From Bryobacterales bacterium (lineage in GTDB: Bacteria > Acidobacteriota > Terriglobia > Bryobacterales > Bryobacteraceae): DNA of 49,264 nt. The translations under genes and the position numbers were made by a program. Under the pieces are notes generated by a model. The model made no database searches, had not been told where the DNA came from, and was given only the letters and a program-made list of their open reading frames with translations. The stretch lies in the NCBI GenBank assembly GCA_019261985.1, contig JAFAQY010000062.1, positions 1-49,264 on the forward strand, in the 5' to 3' direction. Shown here piece by piece: positions 1 to 8,756 of this stretch. How positions within the stretch are numbered: the first letter of the stretch is position 1; each line of letters starts with the position of its first letter.

Positions 1-197
1 TGGTAAATGACTTCGTCTCCCCGCGACGCCATCGCTACCACCCCCGGCGCCTTCTTCTGCTCCACCGCCTGCCGCAGCACCAAGTCGATCGAGTTCCCCG
101 GCTTCGTCCCGCTTCCTGCAGCGAGCGTGAGGAGGAGCATCCCCGCCAGCGCCGCTACCGCCGGCACTGCCCCTCGAACCGCCTTCATCCTTTTCAT
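1..197 (-). CDS. Serine hydrolase (beta-lactamase family), N-terminal part only
   Basis: The first 65 or so codons of a gene that runs off the left edge. The translation begins MKRMKAVRGAVPAVAALAG, a basic stretch and hydrophobic core typical of a signal peptide. It continues with IDLVLRQAVEQKKAPGVV and MASRGDEVIY, which match the start of the class C beta-lactamase-like/D-aminopeptidase fold (the segment before the SxxK serine, which is not reached). Exported enzyme is likely. The ATG overlaps the TGA of the SRPBCC gene (ATGA), so the two are probably translationally coupled. The substrate cannot be judged from this fragment. Confidence 0.65.
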   Translation of the reverse strand, partial: MKRMKAVRGAVPAVAALAGMLLLTLAAGSGTKPGNSIDLVLRQAVEQKKAPGVVAMASRGDEVIY

Positions 198-703
198 TTC
201 GCCTGCCTCAGCCCCGCGACAACTGCAGCAAGTTTGTCGAGTATCTGGTTCCAGCCCTCTAATTGACCGCTATTTTTCGCGCTCTCCATGGGTTCATCTC
301 CAATGAAGGTGAGTTTCGTCCGGCCGTTTCCTAGATCCTCAAAGATGGTCACGTCGTACGCACCCTCTATGGCCTCATGTTCTATTCCTAGCTGCGCAGG
401 ATCAATCTTGGTTCCCTTCGAGTCCGAAAAGTACATCAAGGAAACGATCTTCTCGTGCGGAACAATCTCGTGGTATTCAACGGCATTCCAGAACTCCTGC
501 CCATCCGGCGCCTTCAGGCAGCAGAGAAATTTCCCCCCAACGCGAAAATCCATCTGGCAAACAGACGCAGTAAAGCCCTTCGGCCCCCACCACTGCATCA
601 CATATTTCCGGTCCGTCCACGCCTTCCAAACCAGTTCGCGTGGGGCGTCGAAAACTCTGGTGACCACCATCCGCTCCGTCTCATTCACCGTGTTTTTTGT
701 CAT
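194..703 (-). CDS. SRPBCC / AHSA1-like protein
   Basis: A 169-residue cytosolic protein of the START/Bet v1-like superfamily, AHSA1 branch. The hallmark N-terminal segment is present (VVTRVFDAPRELVWKAWTD, then QWWGPKGFT near residues 38-46), followed by FRVGGKF and a C-terminal helix ending in LAAVVAGL. These proteins enclose a hydrophobic cavity; no substrate is known for most. It overlaps the upstream ArsR-type regulator by 23 bases and the downstream hydrolase by 4. ArsR-SRPBCC pairs are a very common bacterial arrangement, so it is probably controlled by that regulator. Confidence 0.85.
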   Translation of the reverse strand: MTKNTVNETERMVVTRVFDAPRELVWKAWTDRKYVMQWWGPKGFTASVCQMDFRVGGKFLCCLKAPDGQEFWNAVEYHEIVPHEKIVSLMYFSDSKGTKIDPAQLGIEHEAIEGAYDVTIFEDLGNGRTKLTFIGDEPMESAKNSGQLEGWNQILDKLAAVVAGLRQAK

Positions 704-1037
704 CTCTGACCTCCTCTTTTTTCATTTGCTTTACAACTGCATCCAGTTTGTCGAAACTCTCTTCCCAGAACTGGCGATAGTTGATCGCCCAGTCGCTGAC
801 GGTCTTGATCGCTTCCGGCCGGAGCCTGCAAATACTCTCTCGTCCGCGCTTCGTCTTCGTGACAATCCGCGCCCGCACAAGGCAAGCAATATGTTTTGAA
901 ATCATTTGCTGCGAGAGCGCAAACGGTTCCGTCAAGCCATGCACAGAAGCAGGCCCGCGGGAGAGCGCCTCGACCATGGCCCGCCGGGTTGGATCAGACA
1001 AAGCCGCGAATGTTGTACTCAATCGATCCACAACCAT
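681..1037 (-). CDS. ArsR-family winged-helix transcriptional regulator
   Basis: A 118-residue winged-helix protein. The opening (FAALSDPTRRAMVEALSRGP) and the recognition-helix region (LSQQMISKHIACLVRARIV, then KTKRGRESICRL) are diagnostic of the ArsR/SmtB fold in its non-metal subgroup that partners SRPBCC genes. I see no CxC-type metal site. The start is the ATG at 1037; the open frame continues upstream to 1505 but that stretch is antisense to integrase sequence. The first gene of an overlapping three-gene unit, likely autoregulating it. Confidence 0.85.
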   Translation of the reverse strand: MVVDRLSTTFAALSDPTRRAMVEALSRGPASVHGLTEPFALSQQMISKHIACLVRARIVTKTKRGRESICRLRPEAIKTVSDWAINYRQFWEESFDKLDAVVKQMKKEEVRDDKKHGE

Positions 1038-1118
1038 ACGGTAGTGGATTTCCCACTGAATGTCAATAGCTACTCTCGCGATCCCAGTTTTCTGTTCCCT
1101 GATCTCCGAACCCAGACA

Positions 1119-1598
1119 CCCGCTTGCGGGCTCCGCCGCCACGAACTCGCCGCGTTGTCTGTTGGCCATCTCCAGCAGCGCGAAGGGCATTGGGCAATCG
1201 TAGATCTGCGGGGGAAGGCGGGGCACGTTCGGACCATTCCCGTTCCGGATTGGGTGCATGGTCTTTTGGACGACTGGATGAAAGCCGCAGGTGTTACCAG
1301 TGGCAGCCTGTTCCGCCGCGTGAGTAGCGTTGGCAAGGTTTGGGGTGAAAGCGTGACGGAAAAGCTCGTCTGGCACGTCGTCAAAGAATTTGCCGCTAAG
1401 ATCGGCGTGACCAAGCTTGCACCGCACGATGTTCGCCGAAGTTGCGCGCACCTGTGCCGAGCCGCTGGCGGCGAGTTGGAGCAGATTCAGTTCCTGCTGG
1501 GCCACGTCTCAGTACAGACCACGGAACGTTATCTCGGCTGCACCGAACGGATCTCGTCCGCGGTGAACGACCGGATCGGGATCGAGCCGAAGGCGTGA
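1119..1598 (+). pseudogene. Tyrosine recombinase/integrase, C-terminal catalytic fragment
   Basis: About 160 codons of a phage-type integrase catalytic domain without its N-terminal half. Visible catalytic elements in order are the first Arg (GLRRHELAAL), the beta-hairpin Lys (RGKAGHVR), HxxR (APHDVRRSCA), the second His in LLGHVSVQTTERYL, and the nucleophile Tyr in the same segment. The open frame extends upstream to 906, but that portion lies over the ArsR start and matches nothing integrase-like, so the 5' part is lost. The gene is probably inactive because the arm-binding and core-binding domains are missing. It marks an old integration event next to the ArsR operon. Confidence 0.75.
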
Positions 1599-1697
1599 CC
1601 GGCTACCTTCGGAAGAGTTGGCGACGATACACCCCGGAGCGGTGCAGCCTCAGCCATGAACTCGGCCGAAAGGATTCGGAGAACCTAACATGGATTC

Positions 1698-2222
1698 ATG
1701 AGTGGTCCTTTCCTCGAAGAATGCTTCGCCGTACTGACGCGGACTCCTGCAACGTTCGATGCGATGCTTCGCGGCCTCCCGGAACAGTGGACCACAGCCA
1801 CCGAAGGGCCTGGCACATGGAGTCCGTACGCGATTATCGGTCATCTGATTCACGCAGAGAAAACGGATTGGTTGCCGCGCGTGATCCTGATCCTGGAGAG
1901 CGGCCCCGATCACCCCTTTGAGTCCTTCGATCGAGACGCCCAGTTCCGCGATAGCAAAGGGAAATCGATCTCTTCATTGCTGGACGAATTTGCCGAGCGG
2001 CGCTCCGACAATCTCGTGCAGCTTCGAGCTTTGAATTTGCAGCCAGCCCAATTGGAGCTGGTGGGTACCCATCCCGCGTTGGGCCGAGTAACGCTGCGGC
2101 AACTCGTGGCGACATGGACCGCGCACGATCTTGCGCATATCCTGCAGGTCAGCCGGGTTATGGCGAAGCGTTATAAGGAGGAAGTAGGTCCCTGGGCGGA
2201 GTACCTTTCTGTAATGAGATAA
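1698..2222 (+). CDS. DinB-family (DinB_2) four-helix protein
   Basis: A 174-residue cytosolic protein of the DinB/YfiT four-helix-bundle superfamily. The motif pattern is GHLIHAEKTDW (His at 49 and 52) in the second helix and TAHDLAHILQVSRV (His 143 and 147) in the third, which together supply the usual three-His metal site. Members include mycothiol- or bacillithiol-dependent transferases and damage-inducible proteins; the specific reaction here is unknown. The ATG at 1698 was chosen because the ATG eight bases upstream runs straight into a stop. It stands alone, downstream of the integrase fragment. Confidence 0.85.
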   Translation: MSGPFLEECFAVLTRTPATFDAMLRGLPEQWTTATEGPGTWSPYAIIGHLIHAEKTDWLPRVILILESGPDHPFESFDRDAQFRDSKGKSISSLLDEFAERRSDNLVQLRALNLQPAQLELVGTHPALGRVTLRQLVATWTAHDLAHILQVSRVMAKRYKEEVGPWAEYLSVMR

Positions 2223-2635
2223 ACGCCCGATCCTTAGCGCGGCTACTCTGAACCACCCTACGCCTTCGCAATGAGCGAGGAAATGAGCCTCGATTGAGTC
2301 GTACACGCTAGACGTACGGAGGTCGTCGGCCCATTCATCGCGACAGCGTTGTACGTGTTCGCCGACGTCCGCTCGATGCACTCTCTTAGGCATCGTGCAG
2401 CCGGTAGTCTGCGTTATCTGCAGTTCCGACGGATCACGACGAAGGTGGTCGTCAACGCGCCTCAAGGCGAGCACCGTCCGTATCGCCGACGATCCGTAAG
2501 AACATCATCATTTCCCAGAATGGCGAAGTCAGCGGTCTCGGTCGCTGGTGAGAACTTCTTTCCCGCTCGTCTATTGGCTTAAGTATTGACGATAAGGCCG
2601 GTGAGCGCTGCCGGACCCGAAGGGCGGAGGTATGC
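2223..2635. other. Intergenic stretch without a recognisable gene
   Basis: About 410 bases between the DinB gene and the kinase. Short open frames exist on both strands, the longest on the minus strand overlapping the DinB gene, but none shows a recognisable domain. The only clear signal is a ribosome-binding site (GGAGG at 2626-2630) for the kinase. Confidence 0.5.
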
Positions 2636-5398
2636 TTGACTGAGATTCATCTGATGTCGCGCTGTCCGACTTGTACCGTCGAAGTCCCGCCCACCAGCCG
2701 CTGTTGTTTGAGCTGTGGTGCCGCGTTGCGCATTTCCAATTCGACACAAATGGAAACAATGGCCATGGATGCACCCGCTGTGGAAGCCGTGGCCACCGAA
2801 GTTAGGACGATCGACCAGCCCGCGGCAAATGCGCGCTCTGTGCCCACGCATCTCGCTCGCTCAGGAAGCTCCCGCATCTCCGCCGACCGCTTCGAACCTG
2901 GAACCCTCCTCGCCAGCCGCTACCGCATCATCTCGCGCCTGGGGAAGGGCGGCATGGGCGAGGTTTTTCGTGCTGACGACATTATGCTGGGCCAGCCTGT
3001 GGCGCTAAAGTTTCTGTCCGAATCTGGCACCGGCAACCTAAGCCTGCTGACGCGCTTCTACGACGAGGTTCGTATCGCCCGCCAGATCACGCACCCGAGC
3101 GTTTGTCGCGTCTACGATATCGGTGAGGTGGAGGGCCAGGCGTATCTTTCGATGGAGTACATCGACGGCGAAGACCTCAGCAGCCTGTTGCGCCGTATCG
3201 GACGTCTTCCTGCCGATAAGGCTACCGAGTTTGCCCGTAGGATGTGCGCGGGGCTGGCTGCCGCGCACAAGCAGGGAGTCCTGCATCGCGATCTCAAACC
3301 CGCGAACATCATGATCGACAGCCGCGGTGAACTGCACATTATGGACTTCGGCCTGGCAGCCATCGCCACGCAGGTGCTGGGAGCCGAGGTGCGCAACGGT
3401 ACGCCCGCGTATATGGCGCCGGAACAGTTGGAAGGCCGCGAGGTTTCGGCGCAAAGTGATATCTACGCGCTGGGCCTGATCTTCTATGAAATGTTCAGCG
3501 GCAAGCCAGCGCACCAAGCCGATACAGTCGCGGAAATCCTTGAACTGCGGCGTGGCTCCTCCAGCGTCACCAATCTTTCGCAGTTGGTGACGGACATCGA
3601 TCCGGCGGTGGAGCGGGCTATCCTGCGATGCCTTCAGGCCGATCCAAAGCTGCGGCCCACGTCTGCGCTTGCATTGGCGGCGTCTTTGCCCGGGGGCGAT
3701 CCCTTGGCCGCCGCGCTAGCTGCCGGCGAGACCCCTTCACCGGAAGTCGTTGCCGCCTCCGGTTCCACCGAGGGTTTATCGCCTAAGATCGCCATCCCCG
3801 CTCTCGCGGGAGTCGTCGTGGGCTTGATCGCCACTTGCGTCCTTATGCCCAAGGTGCAGTTGGCTGCCTACGTTCCACTTGAGAATCCGCCGGAAGCGCT
3901 CACGGTCAAGGCTCGCGAAATTGTGCGGACTTTGGGGTACACCGATGCGCCCGCCGACACGGACAATGGTTTCTACTACGACGGCACACCGACCAGCGAT
4001 GCGCAGGCCAAGGGACCCGCGGCGTGGCACAAGCTTCTCGCGACGTTTCCGTCGCCGCTTCTATTCGGTTACCGGCAGAGCCCTCTGCCGATGATTTCGA
4101 AGAAGTTTAACAGCTCCGGCACGATCACGGGCGACGACCCGATCCCCAACATTTCAGGTATGATCGCGCTCTCGCTTGACACCAGCGGACGCCTTGTCGC
4201 CTTCGATGCTGTCCCTCCGCAGATGGAAAAGCCGGGCTCTTATCCCGCCCCCAATTGGTCTCTCTTATTCGCCGACGCAGGTTTCGATTTCTCCCAATTC
4301 AAGCCTGAGGACCCGCAGTGGACTCCGGTTGCTGCAACCGACGTGCGCGCGGCTTGGACCGGCAAATATCCCGGCAATCCCGATCTTCTCATCCGCGTGG
4401 AGGCTGCGGCCTTTCACGGCCGTCCAGTTCACTTCGAAATCGTATGGCCATCGACAAAACCTATACGCATGGCCGGAAGCTCGCAAACCTCGCTGGCTCG
4501 GCGGGCGGCGGACATCGCTAATGGTCTGATGTACATGCTGATCCTGGCGGTGGGAATATGGTTGGCCCGATTCAACTTGAAAGCCGGGCGAGGCGATCTG
4601 CGTGGAGCCACGCGACTGGGAGTCTTTATGGCGTCGGTATCGCTGGTGAAGTGGCTTCTCTCTGCGCACCAGGTGGCGGCACCGGAGGAGTTTGACCTTC
4701 TCAAAATGGCTCTTGCCAGCGCCGCCTTCAGCGGCATCCGTTTTTGGATTCTCTATCTGGCGCTGGAGCCGTGGGTGCGCCGCTACTGGCCCCAGAGTCT
4801 TGTGACCTGGGCTCGGCTGCTGGCGGGCCAATGGCGCGATCCGCTGGTAGGCCGTGATGTTCTCTTTGGCATTTTGCTGGGCTTGGTGTATTTGCTGCTC
4901 TTTCAAGGCTACTTCCTTGCGAACGTTTTCCACGGCGGCGGGCCGGAGTCGCTACTAGACGCGACCAATCTTAAGGGTGCTCGCTACTGGGCTGCCTCGT
5001 TCGTCGGGCACCTGGACGGCGCAATTGGCGGAGCGCTATTCTTCTTCCTTTTCTTGTTCGTTCTTCGAGCTGGTCTCCGTAAGCAGTGGTTGGCCGGATC
5101 GTTGTTCGTTCTGATCTTTGTTGGGTTGCGATGGTCTGGTGTGGGCCCATGGTACACACCGCTATTCTTGCTTGCGATCTGGACCACCCTGGTGGTAGTG
5201 ATACTGCGGTTCGGTCTGTTCGCAACCATGTGCTTGGTCTTCCTCATCGATACGCCGATGCAAACGCTGTTGACTACGGATTTCACGGCCTGGTACGGAC
5301 AGAGTTCCTGGGTCTTTGTTTCCATAGTGGCCGCTGCCGCAGTTTGGGCCTTTCGTACCTCGCTAGGTGGGCGGACTTTGATTATGCCGTGGTCCTGA
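2636..5398 (+). CDS. Zinc-ribbon Ser/Thr protein kinase with C-terminal membrane domain
   Basis: A 920-residue transmembrane kinase. An N-terminal zinc ribbon (CPTC at 10-13, CLSCG at 24-28) precedes a Pkn2/PknB-type kinase domain at about 95-355: glycine loop GKGGMGEVF (103-111), Lys125, catalytic HRDLKPANIM (Asp219), DFG (237-239) and MAPE (260-263). One membrane helix follows at about 383-405 and an extracytoplasmic region at about 410-630. A block of hydrophobic segments then runs to the end. The start is TTG at 2636, because GGAGG sits five bases upstream; the in-frame ATG at 2654 lacks a site. All catalytic residues are intact. The C-terminus (after TSLGG) seems shortened at the edge of the decayed region. 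Probably a sensor kinase; the ligand is unknown. Confidence 0.9.
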   Translation: MTEIHLMSRCPTCTVEVPPTSRCCLSCGAALRISNSTQMETMAMDAPAVEAVATEVRTIDQPAANARSVPTHLARSGSSRISADRFEPGTLLASRYRIISRLGKGGMGEVFRADDIMLGQPVALKFLSESGTGNLSLLTRFYDEVRIARQITHPSVCRVYDIGEVEGQAYLSMEYIDGEDLSSLLRRIGRLPADKATEFARRMCAGLAAAHKQGVLHRDLKPANIMIDSRGELHIMDFGLAAIATQVLGAEVRNGTPAYMAPEQLEGREVSAQSDIYALGLIFYEMFSGKPAHQADTVAEILELRRGSSSVTNLSQLVTDIDPAVERAILRCLQADPKLRPTSALALAASLPGGDPLAAALAAGETPSPEVVAASGSTEGLSPKIAIPALAGVVVGLIATCVLMPKVQLAAYVPLENPPEALTVKAREIVRTLGYTDAPADTDNGFYYDGTPTSDAQAKGPAAWHKLLATFPSPLLFGYRQSPLPMISKKFNSSGTITGDDPIPNISGMIALSLDTSGRLVAFDAVPPQMEKPGSYPAPNWSLLFADAGFDFSQFKPEDPQWTPVAATDVRAAWTGKYPGNPDLLIRVEAAAFHGRPVHFEIVWPSTKPIRMAGSSQTSLARRAADIANGLMYMLILAVGIWLARFNLKAGRGDLRGATRLGVFMASVSLVKWLLSAHQVAAPEEFDLLKMALASAAFSGIRFWILYLALEPWVRRYWPQSLVTWARLLAGQWRDPLVGRDVLFGILLGLVYLLLFQGYFLANVFHGGGPESLLDATNLKGARYWAASFVGHLDGAIGGALFFFLFLFVLRAGLRKQWLAGSLFVLIFVGLRWSGVGPWYTPLFLLAIWTTLVVVILRFGLFATMCLVFLIDTPMQTLLTTDFTAWYGQSSWVFVSIVAAAAVWAFRTSLGGRTLIMPWS

Positions 5399-5584
5399 TA
5401 AACCAAGACATCTGGCAGCAACAGGGCCACCGGTTGGAGAACCGCGCCGAAAACGTGCAATTCCAACGGAGGCGCGCCAATAGGCCGCTCAATCCCCCCC
5501 ACCGGCAACCGCCGTCGAAGTCCCGTCCTTGGAGGACTTCCGGGCGAGTGACGCGCCACTCGGACAAAGCTGCCGGCCACACGA

Positions 5585-5744
5585 GAAGTCGCCGACGCGT
5601 ACTTGCTGTTCCGGTTTGACAACGCCCCCCCCGGGCTCGGTTGCCGGGTTGAGTTGTGGCCCAACGGGAGATACCCCGATTATCTGGAGAACTTCACGGG
5701 CATGCTCCATCTCGCTTGCGCTCTCATCCTGCTCCGCCATTTAT
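5585..5744 (+). pseudogene. Possible transposase C-terminal remnant
   Basis: In one plus-strand frame this stretch reads as a coherent tail (VELWPNGRYPDYLENFTGML, then HLACALILLR) ending at a stop near 5744. Tails of the type LACALI-x-LR are usual at the C-termini of IS5/IS4-like transposases. There is no start or catalytic domain, and the reading frame is short. Bases 5399-5584, upstream of it, contain nothing I can identify. Treat as a low-confidence relic. Confidence 0.3.
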
Positions 5745-5753
5745 GAGATGGGT

Positions 5754-6013
5754 TCTAGTGTTTCTCAAATGCAATTCACGTAATGCCGTAAGCTGCCCGA
5801 TGGACCAGCGGGTTGTCGGATGCCCGTAGCTCGATGAGGCCGTACAGCTCGCATACGCACTCGGGTAGGTCGAACGCATTCCCGCTGATGTTCAAATAGC
5901 GCAGGCGCTTCAGACGCGTCAACGACGGGGGCACAAATTGAGATTCGGCGGCGGCTCACACACGGAGGCCATTCTGGCGCTTCGCGCGGCATTTACATCC
6001 CGGATCTCACCGC
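5754..6013 (-). pseudogene. Decayed, internally deleted copy of the LRR gene
   Basis: This segment is nearly base-for-base the same as parts of the LRR gene at 10416-11084. Bases 5754-5933 match about 10619-10817, and 5934-6013 match about 11046-11123. Roughly 220 bases between these are missing, and small gaps (for example after 5803) shift the frame. The join lies in a short shared CA at the deletion edge. No open frame remains. It is a partial duplication that has drifted into a pseudogene. Confidence 0.85.
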
Positions 6014-6017
6014 TTAC

Positions 6018-6164
6018 GGGCGAGAGTTTGCCGGCGAGCAGGTTGCTGTTGAAAAGAGTCGAGGGCGAATGTACCCTGCCGCGTGGGACTTTGCGCTGTC
6101 ATTTACCGCGGAACAGCGCGCCGCCAAGTGGAAGGAAACGATGGCGGAGCGAATGCACCATTAG
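6018..6164 (+). pseudogene. Unidentified coding tail
   Basis: A 49-codon plus-strand frame ending at TAG 6162-6164 with protein-like composition (WDFALSFTAEQRAAKWKETM near its end). It starts where the LRR copy stops, so a 5' part was probably removed. I do not recognise the family. Confidence 0.3.
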
Positions 6165-6224
6165 CGTGGCGACTCCGGCGGTGGTCAACCCGCCTCTGCT
6201 CCGTTGCGCGAAGGACCTTGCCGG

Positions 6225-6435
6225 CACGTAGGCTTCGTTGTAAACAATGGAGCGGTGCTTGATCGCCAGAACGAAACCAACGCGGCTGCTTTCCCGAATG
6301 TCGCAGATGATGCGGTAATCCCGAACGCGGTAGCGCCACAGGCCGCGCGTTCATGGCGCAGCGGGTTACCGGACCGACGCGGGTCTTCCTGCGTGGCACT
6401 GCGCGTATCCATCTGGTCGAGAAGTTCCCGCTGCA
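6225..6435 (-). pseudogene. RelE/ParE-type toxin, C-terminal remnant with frameshift
   Basis: Read on the minus strand, one frame gives RELLDQMDTRSATQEDPRRS and continues to NPLRH. A second frame, entered near 6343, gives GLWRYRVRDYRIICDIRESS, then VGFVLAIKHR and SIVYNE. Together they follow the RelE toxin pattern (helix, EDPR-x-SG, LWRYRVGDYRIICDI, and a terminal strand). The frame break disables it. The N-terminal half is absent here; a RelE N-terminal remnant in the same orientation lies at 8757-8861. Confidence 0.7.
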
Positions 6436-6452
6436 TTAACCCCGGCTCGGGT

Positions 6453-6640
6453 GGGCCGTTGATTAATTCGAGCACGATTAATGGAGGGATTACGGTGAAG
6501 CGGTTGTGAAATCGTCTACGCTGTCTCGCTAATGAAAACTACGCCCGAAAGCCCCGACTTGTGTCGGGGCTTTGCTCACGCGCGCACCGCGGGCGCTGGA
6601 CGGGTGTGCGCTTATTCAAATGTCAAAGAACTCGCTGCCT
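6453..6640 (+). repeat. Copy of the 3' end of the DUF4097 gene plus its terminator
   Basis: The sequence matches 45681-45870 with scattered substitutions. It includes the last codons of the DUF4097 gene (INGGITVKRL and stop), the hairpin terminator and the 60 bases beyond it. The body of the gene is missing, so this is a displaced tail rather than a gene. Confidence 0.85.
6544..6571 (+). terminator. Degraded copy of an intrinsic terminator
   Basis: AAAGCCCCGAC, loop TTGT, GTCGGGGCTTT. The stem is kept but the T-run is cut to three, unlike the intact parent at 45776-45801, so termination is probably weakened. Confidence 0.6.
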
Positions 6641-6726
6641 CGGGTTGCAAAGCTCGTGGCCGTGCCGCGATACATTCTCGCGTTGTTCAGGTGGGCCGAC
6701 TGTCGCCTCTGATACGCCCGCAGTAT

Positions 6727-7128
6727 ATACAAATCAGGAGACTTGTTCGCCGGTGGGTTCGTTCCGTAATCCAACTTCGCGGCGTTCTCGCGGCCATTTC
6801 GCGATCGAGGCTGGCTTTTTGAATAGCTTCGCATTTGGGGCCACTGGGTGATGCGTTCGAGGGGACTGGGTTCTACCGGCGTGCGGGGATGGATTTCGGC
6901 AGCGATGGGGGTCGGGAGATGCTCCAAGAGTTTTTTCGATTCGCGTCCAGAGTATGCCGTGGCGAATGCTGTTTTGCGACGTGGTTTCGGATTTGAGTTT
7001 GGTAGTCATACGATGATGGGACGGACTGAAGTCCGCCGTAGGCTTGAGCCTAAACCACAATTTACTGGAGGATTTGGAAAAAGGAGGGGATGATTCCGGG
7101 ATGTGGCTGATGTGAAAAGACTAATTTA
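6727..7128 (-). pseudogene. Decayed copy of the 208-residue acidobacterial protein gene and its upstream region
   Basis: Corresponds to 45975-46562 (the gene) plus about 46676-46712 (its 5' region), with large internal deletions and several frame breaks. Recognisable pieces on the minus strand are NSIRHG, the IHPRTPVEPSPLER segment and MTTKLKSE near the former start at about 7010. The order and strand are the same as in the parent. No functional product is expected. Confidence 0.8.
7018..7058. repeat. REP-like palindrome pair
   Basis: A GGACTGAAGTCC hairpin followed by AGGCTTGAGCCT and an ACCAC tail. The same building blocks occur at nine other places in the window. It lies inside the decayed block. 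Confidence 0.7.
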
Positions 7129-8722
7129 AAGGTGAGCTTTTTTATCCTAATTTGGTGAAACCCCCCGGGGTCTACTTTGGCGGCGGTTACGGGGAGCGCT
7201 GCCCGTAGCGAGTATGGTCCTGGCGAGACTGAGCGTTCGGCTTGGTCTCGCCGGTTCCTGGAGCATATCAGCTGCTCCTGGCGGTCTGCCAGTAGCCGCA
7301 TTAGCTGGGCCTGGGACCGGTCGGCCAAGACTGTAATCAGGCACGAACGTCCCGTGGTTATAGCGCCAGAGCGGGGCCCCATGTCCAGCTTTAGGGAGGA
7401 CAAATCCTTCGCCAACACGTAGTGGGGTTTCGCGATGCCATAAACCCAATGGACGCCCGGGATGAACCACCATGCTTCCCGTTCGCTAAGGAGGATTTTG
7501 TCGGGATTGTTCAGGTAAAACCGACCCTCGCGTTCAGCGCTGGCTGTCATTTCTTCCCACAGGTCGTGGGTCTTAGTTACACCAGGCATGAGGATCGCAA
7601 GCGTGGCAACCGCCGTCGGGATCTGTACACGCCAGGGGGCAAACCGCGCCGCGAAGTACGCTCCGAAGAAGACAGCCAGGCTGTGCGGGAGGAATACGAT
7701 CCGGTACCAAGGGTCCGGCAGGCGAATCCTACCAAAGAGGGGATATGACACGGGAACAATAACCAGCATTGAGATGACGAACAACACAAGAAAAGCGCCT
7801 GCAATTGGACGCTGAACCCGGTCGCGCATAAGAGCCACACACGCAAGCATGACGACGCCATACAGCAAATAACCCCCGTAGTCAGCCGAAATTGTGTACG
7901 GGAACTTCGACAAACATCGCAAGTATTGAATGCCTCCCAAAATCTGAATGTCGCTGTAGTGCAGATTTAAGCCCAACACAAAAATCCGGTAGGTCGCGTA
8001 GGCTGCCGAAAGGGCGATGGCCGCAAGTGCAGGGCCCGGGGCGCGCCTCCTCCACGCAGTCGCGATCAGGAGCAACGGCACTGAAGCTGCATAAATTTCC
8101 TTGTACAGCATCGATACGGCCGCACAGGCAATGGCGGCTGCGAACAGCCACTTCGCAGGCCTCCCGCCGACATCTTTCATTCGAATGAGAAGGTACGTTG
8201 AGAGCAGAGCGAATAACAGCCCCTCCAGATAATGCCGCGTACCCGCGAATTGAAGCACGACCGCCGTAGCTGGAAGAAGCCCCCAGATCACGCTTGCTAA
8301 CACCGCAGCAGGCCGATTCCGATACCATCTCGCGAGAACCGCATAATCAGCACAATTGTGATTAGGAAACTAACTGTCTGATGAAGATATGCCACGGCGG
8401 GAGAAACGCCGGCTGTCCGCAGGTCCAGCCAGTACGAGATAAGCTGCATCGGCACGAGCGCGTTTCCGGTCGTAAATCGGCGCAGGATGGTAGGGTCTGC
8501 GAAGAAACGAATGGGGCTGCCTGCACTCGCTGTATAGGCAAACAGGGCAGGGTCATCTTCAAACCACCAGCGCGAAGATAGGCGCAGGTAGCCAAGCGAA
8601 TAAATGCAGCCGAACGCGATTAAGATGAGCGGTGCCCATACTGCCGAAACCTTACGACGAATCCTCTGCAAGTAGATGCCCGCCGCTTGTAATGTGATCA
8701 TGGCAGCGGTCGGTGTGATCAT
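7129..8722 (-). pseudogene. GT-C-like polytopic membrane protein, frameshifted
   Basis: Two minus-strand frames form one membrane protein. The N-terminal part (start at 8722 or 8701) has a first helix and then RWWFEDDPALF, resembling the acidic loop motif of GT-C glycosyltransferases. It ends early after LLRC at 8297. The second frame takes over near 8340 (ARWYRNRPAAVLASVIWGLL) and carries many hydrophobic helices, PWYRIVFLPHSLA, and a soluble tail. A single frame change of about one base would rejoin them. The 3' end reads into the repeat block, so it is probably truncated as well. A sequencing error could explain the frameshift alone but not the odd tail. If functional, it would sit in the inner membrane and transfer a lipid-linked sugar. 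Confidence 0.6.
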
Positions 8723-8756
8723 ACTGTCTTTTATCCGTTATTTCTATGTTTTAAAC

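Noticed and set aside
1974-2474. Minus-strand 166-codon frame
   Set aside because: It overlaps the DinB gene and shows no domain; the part in 2223-2474 could not be identified.
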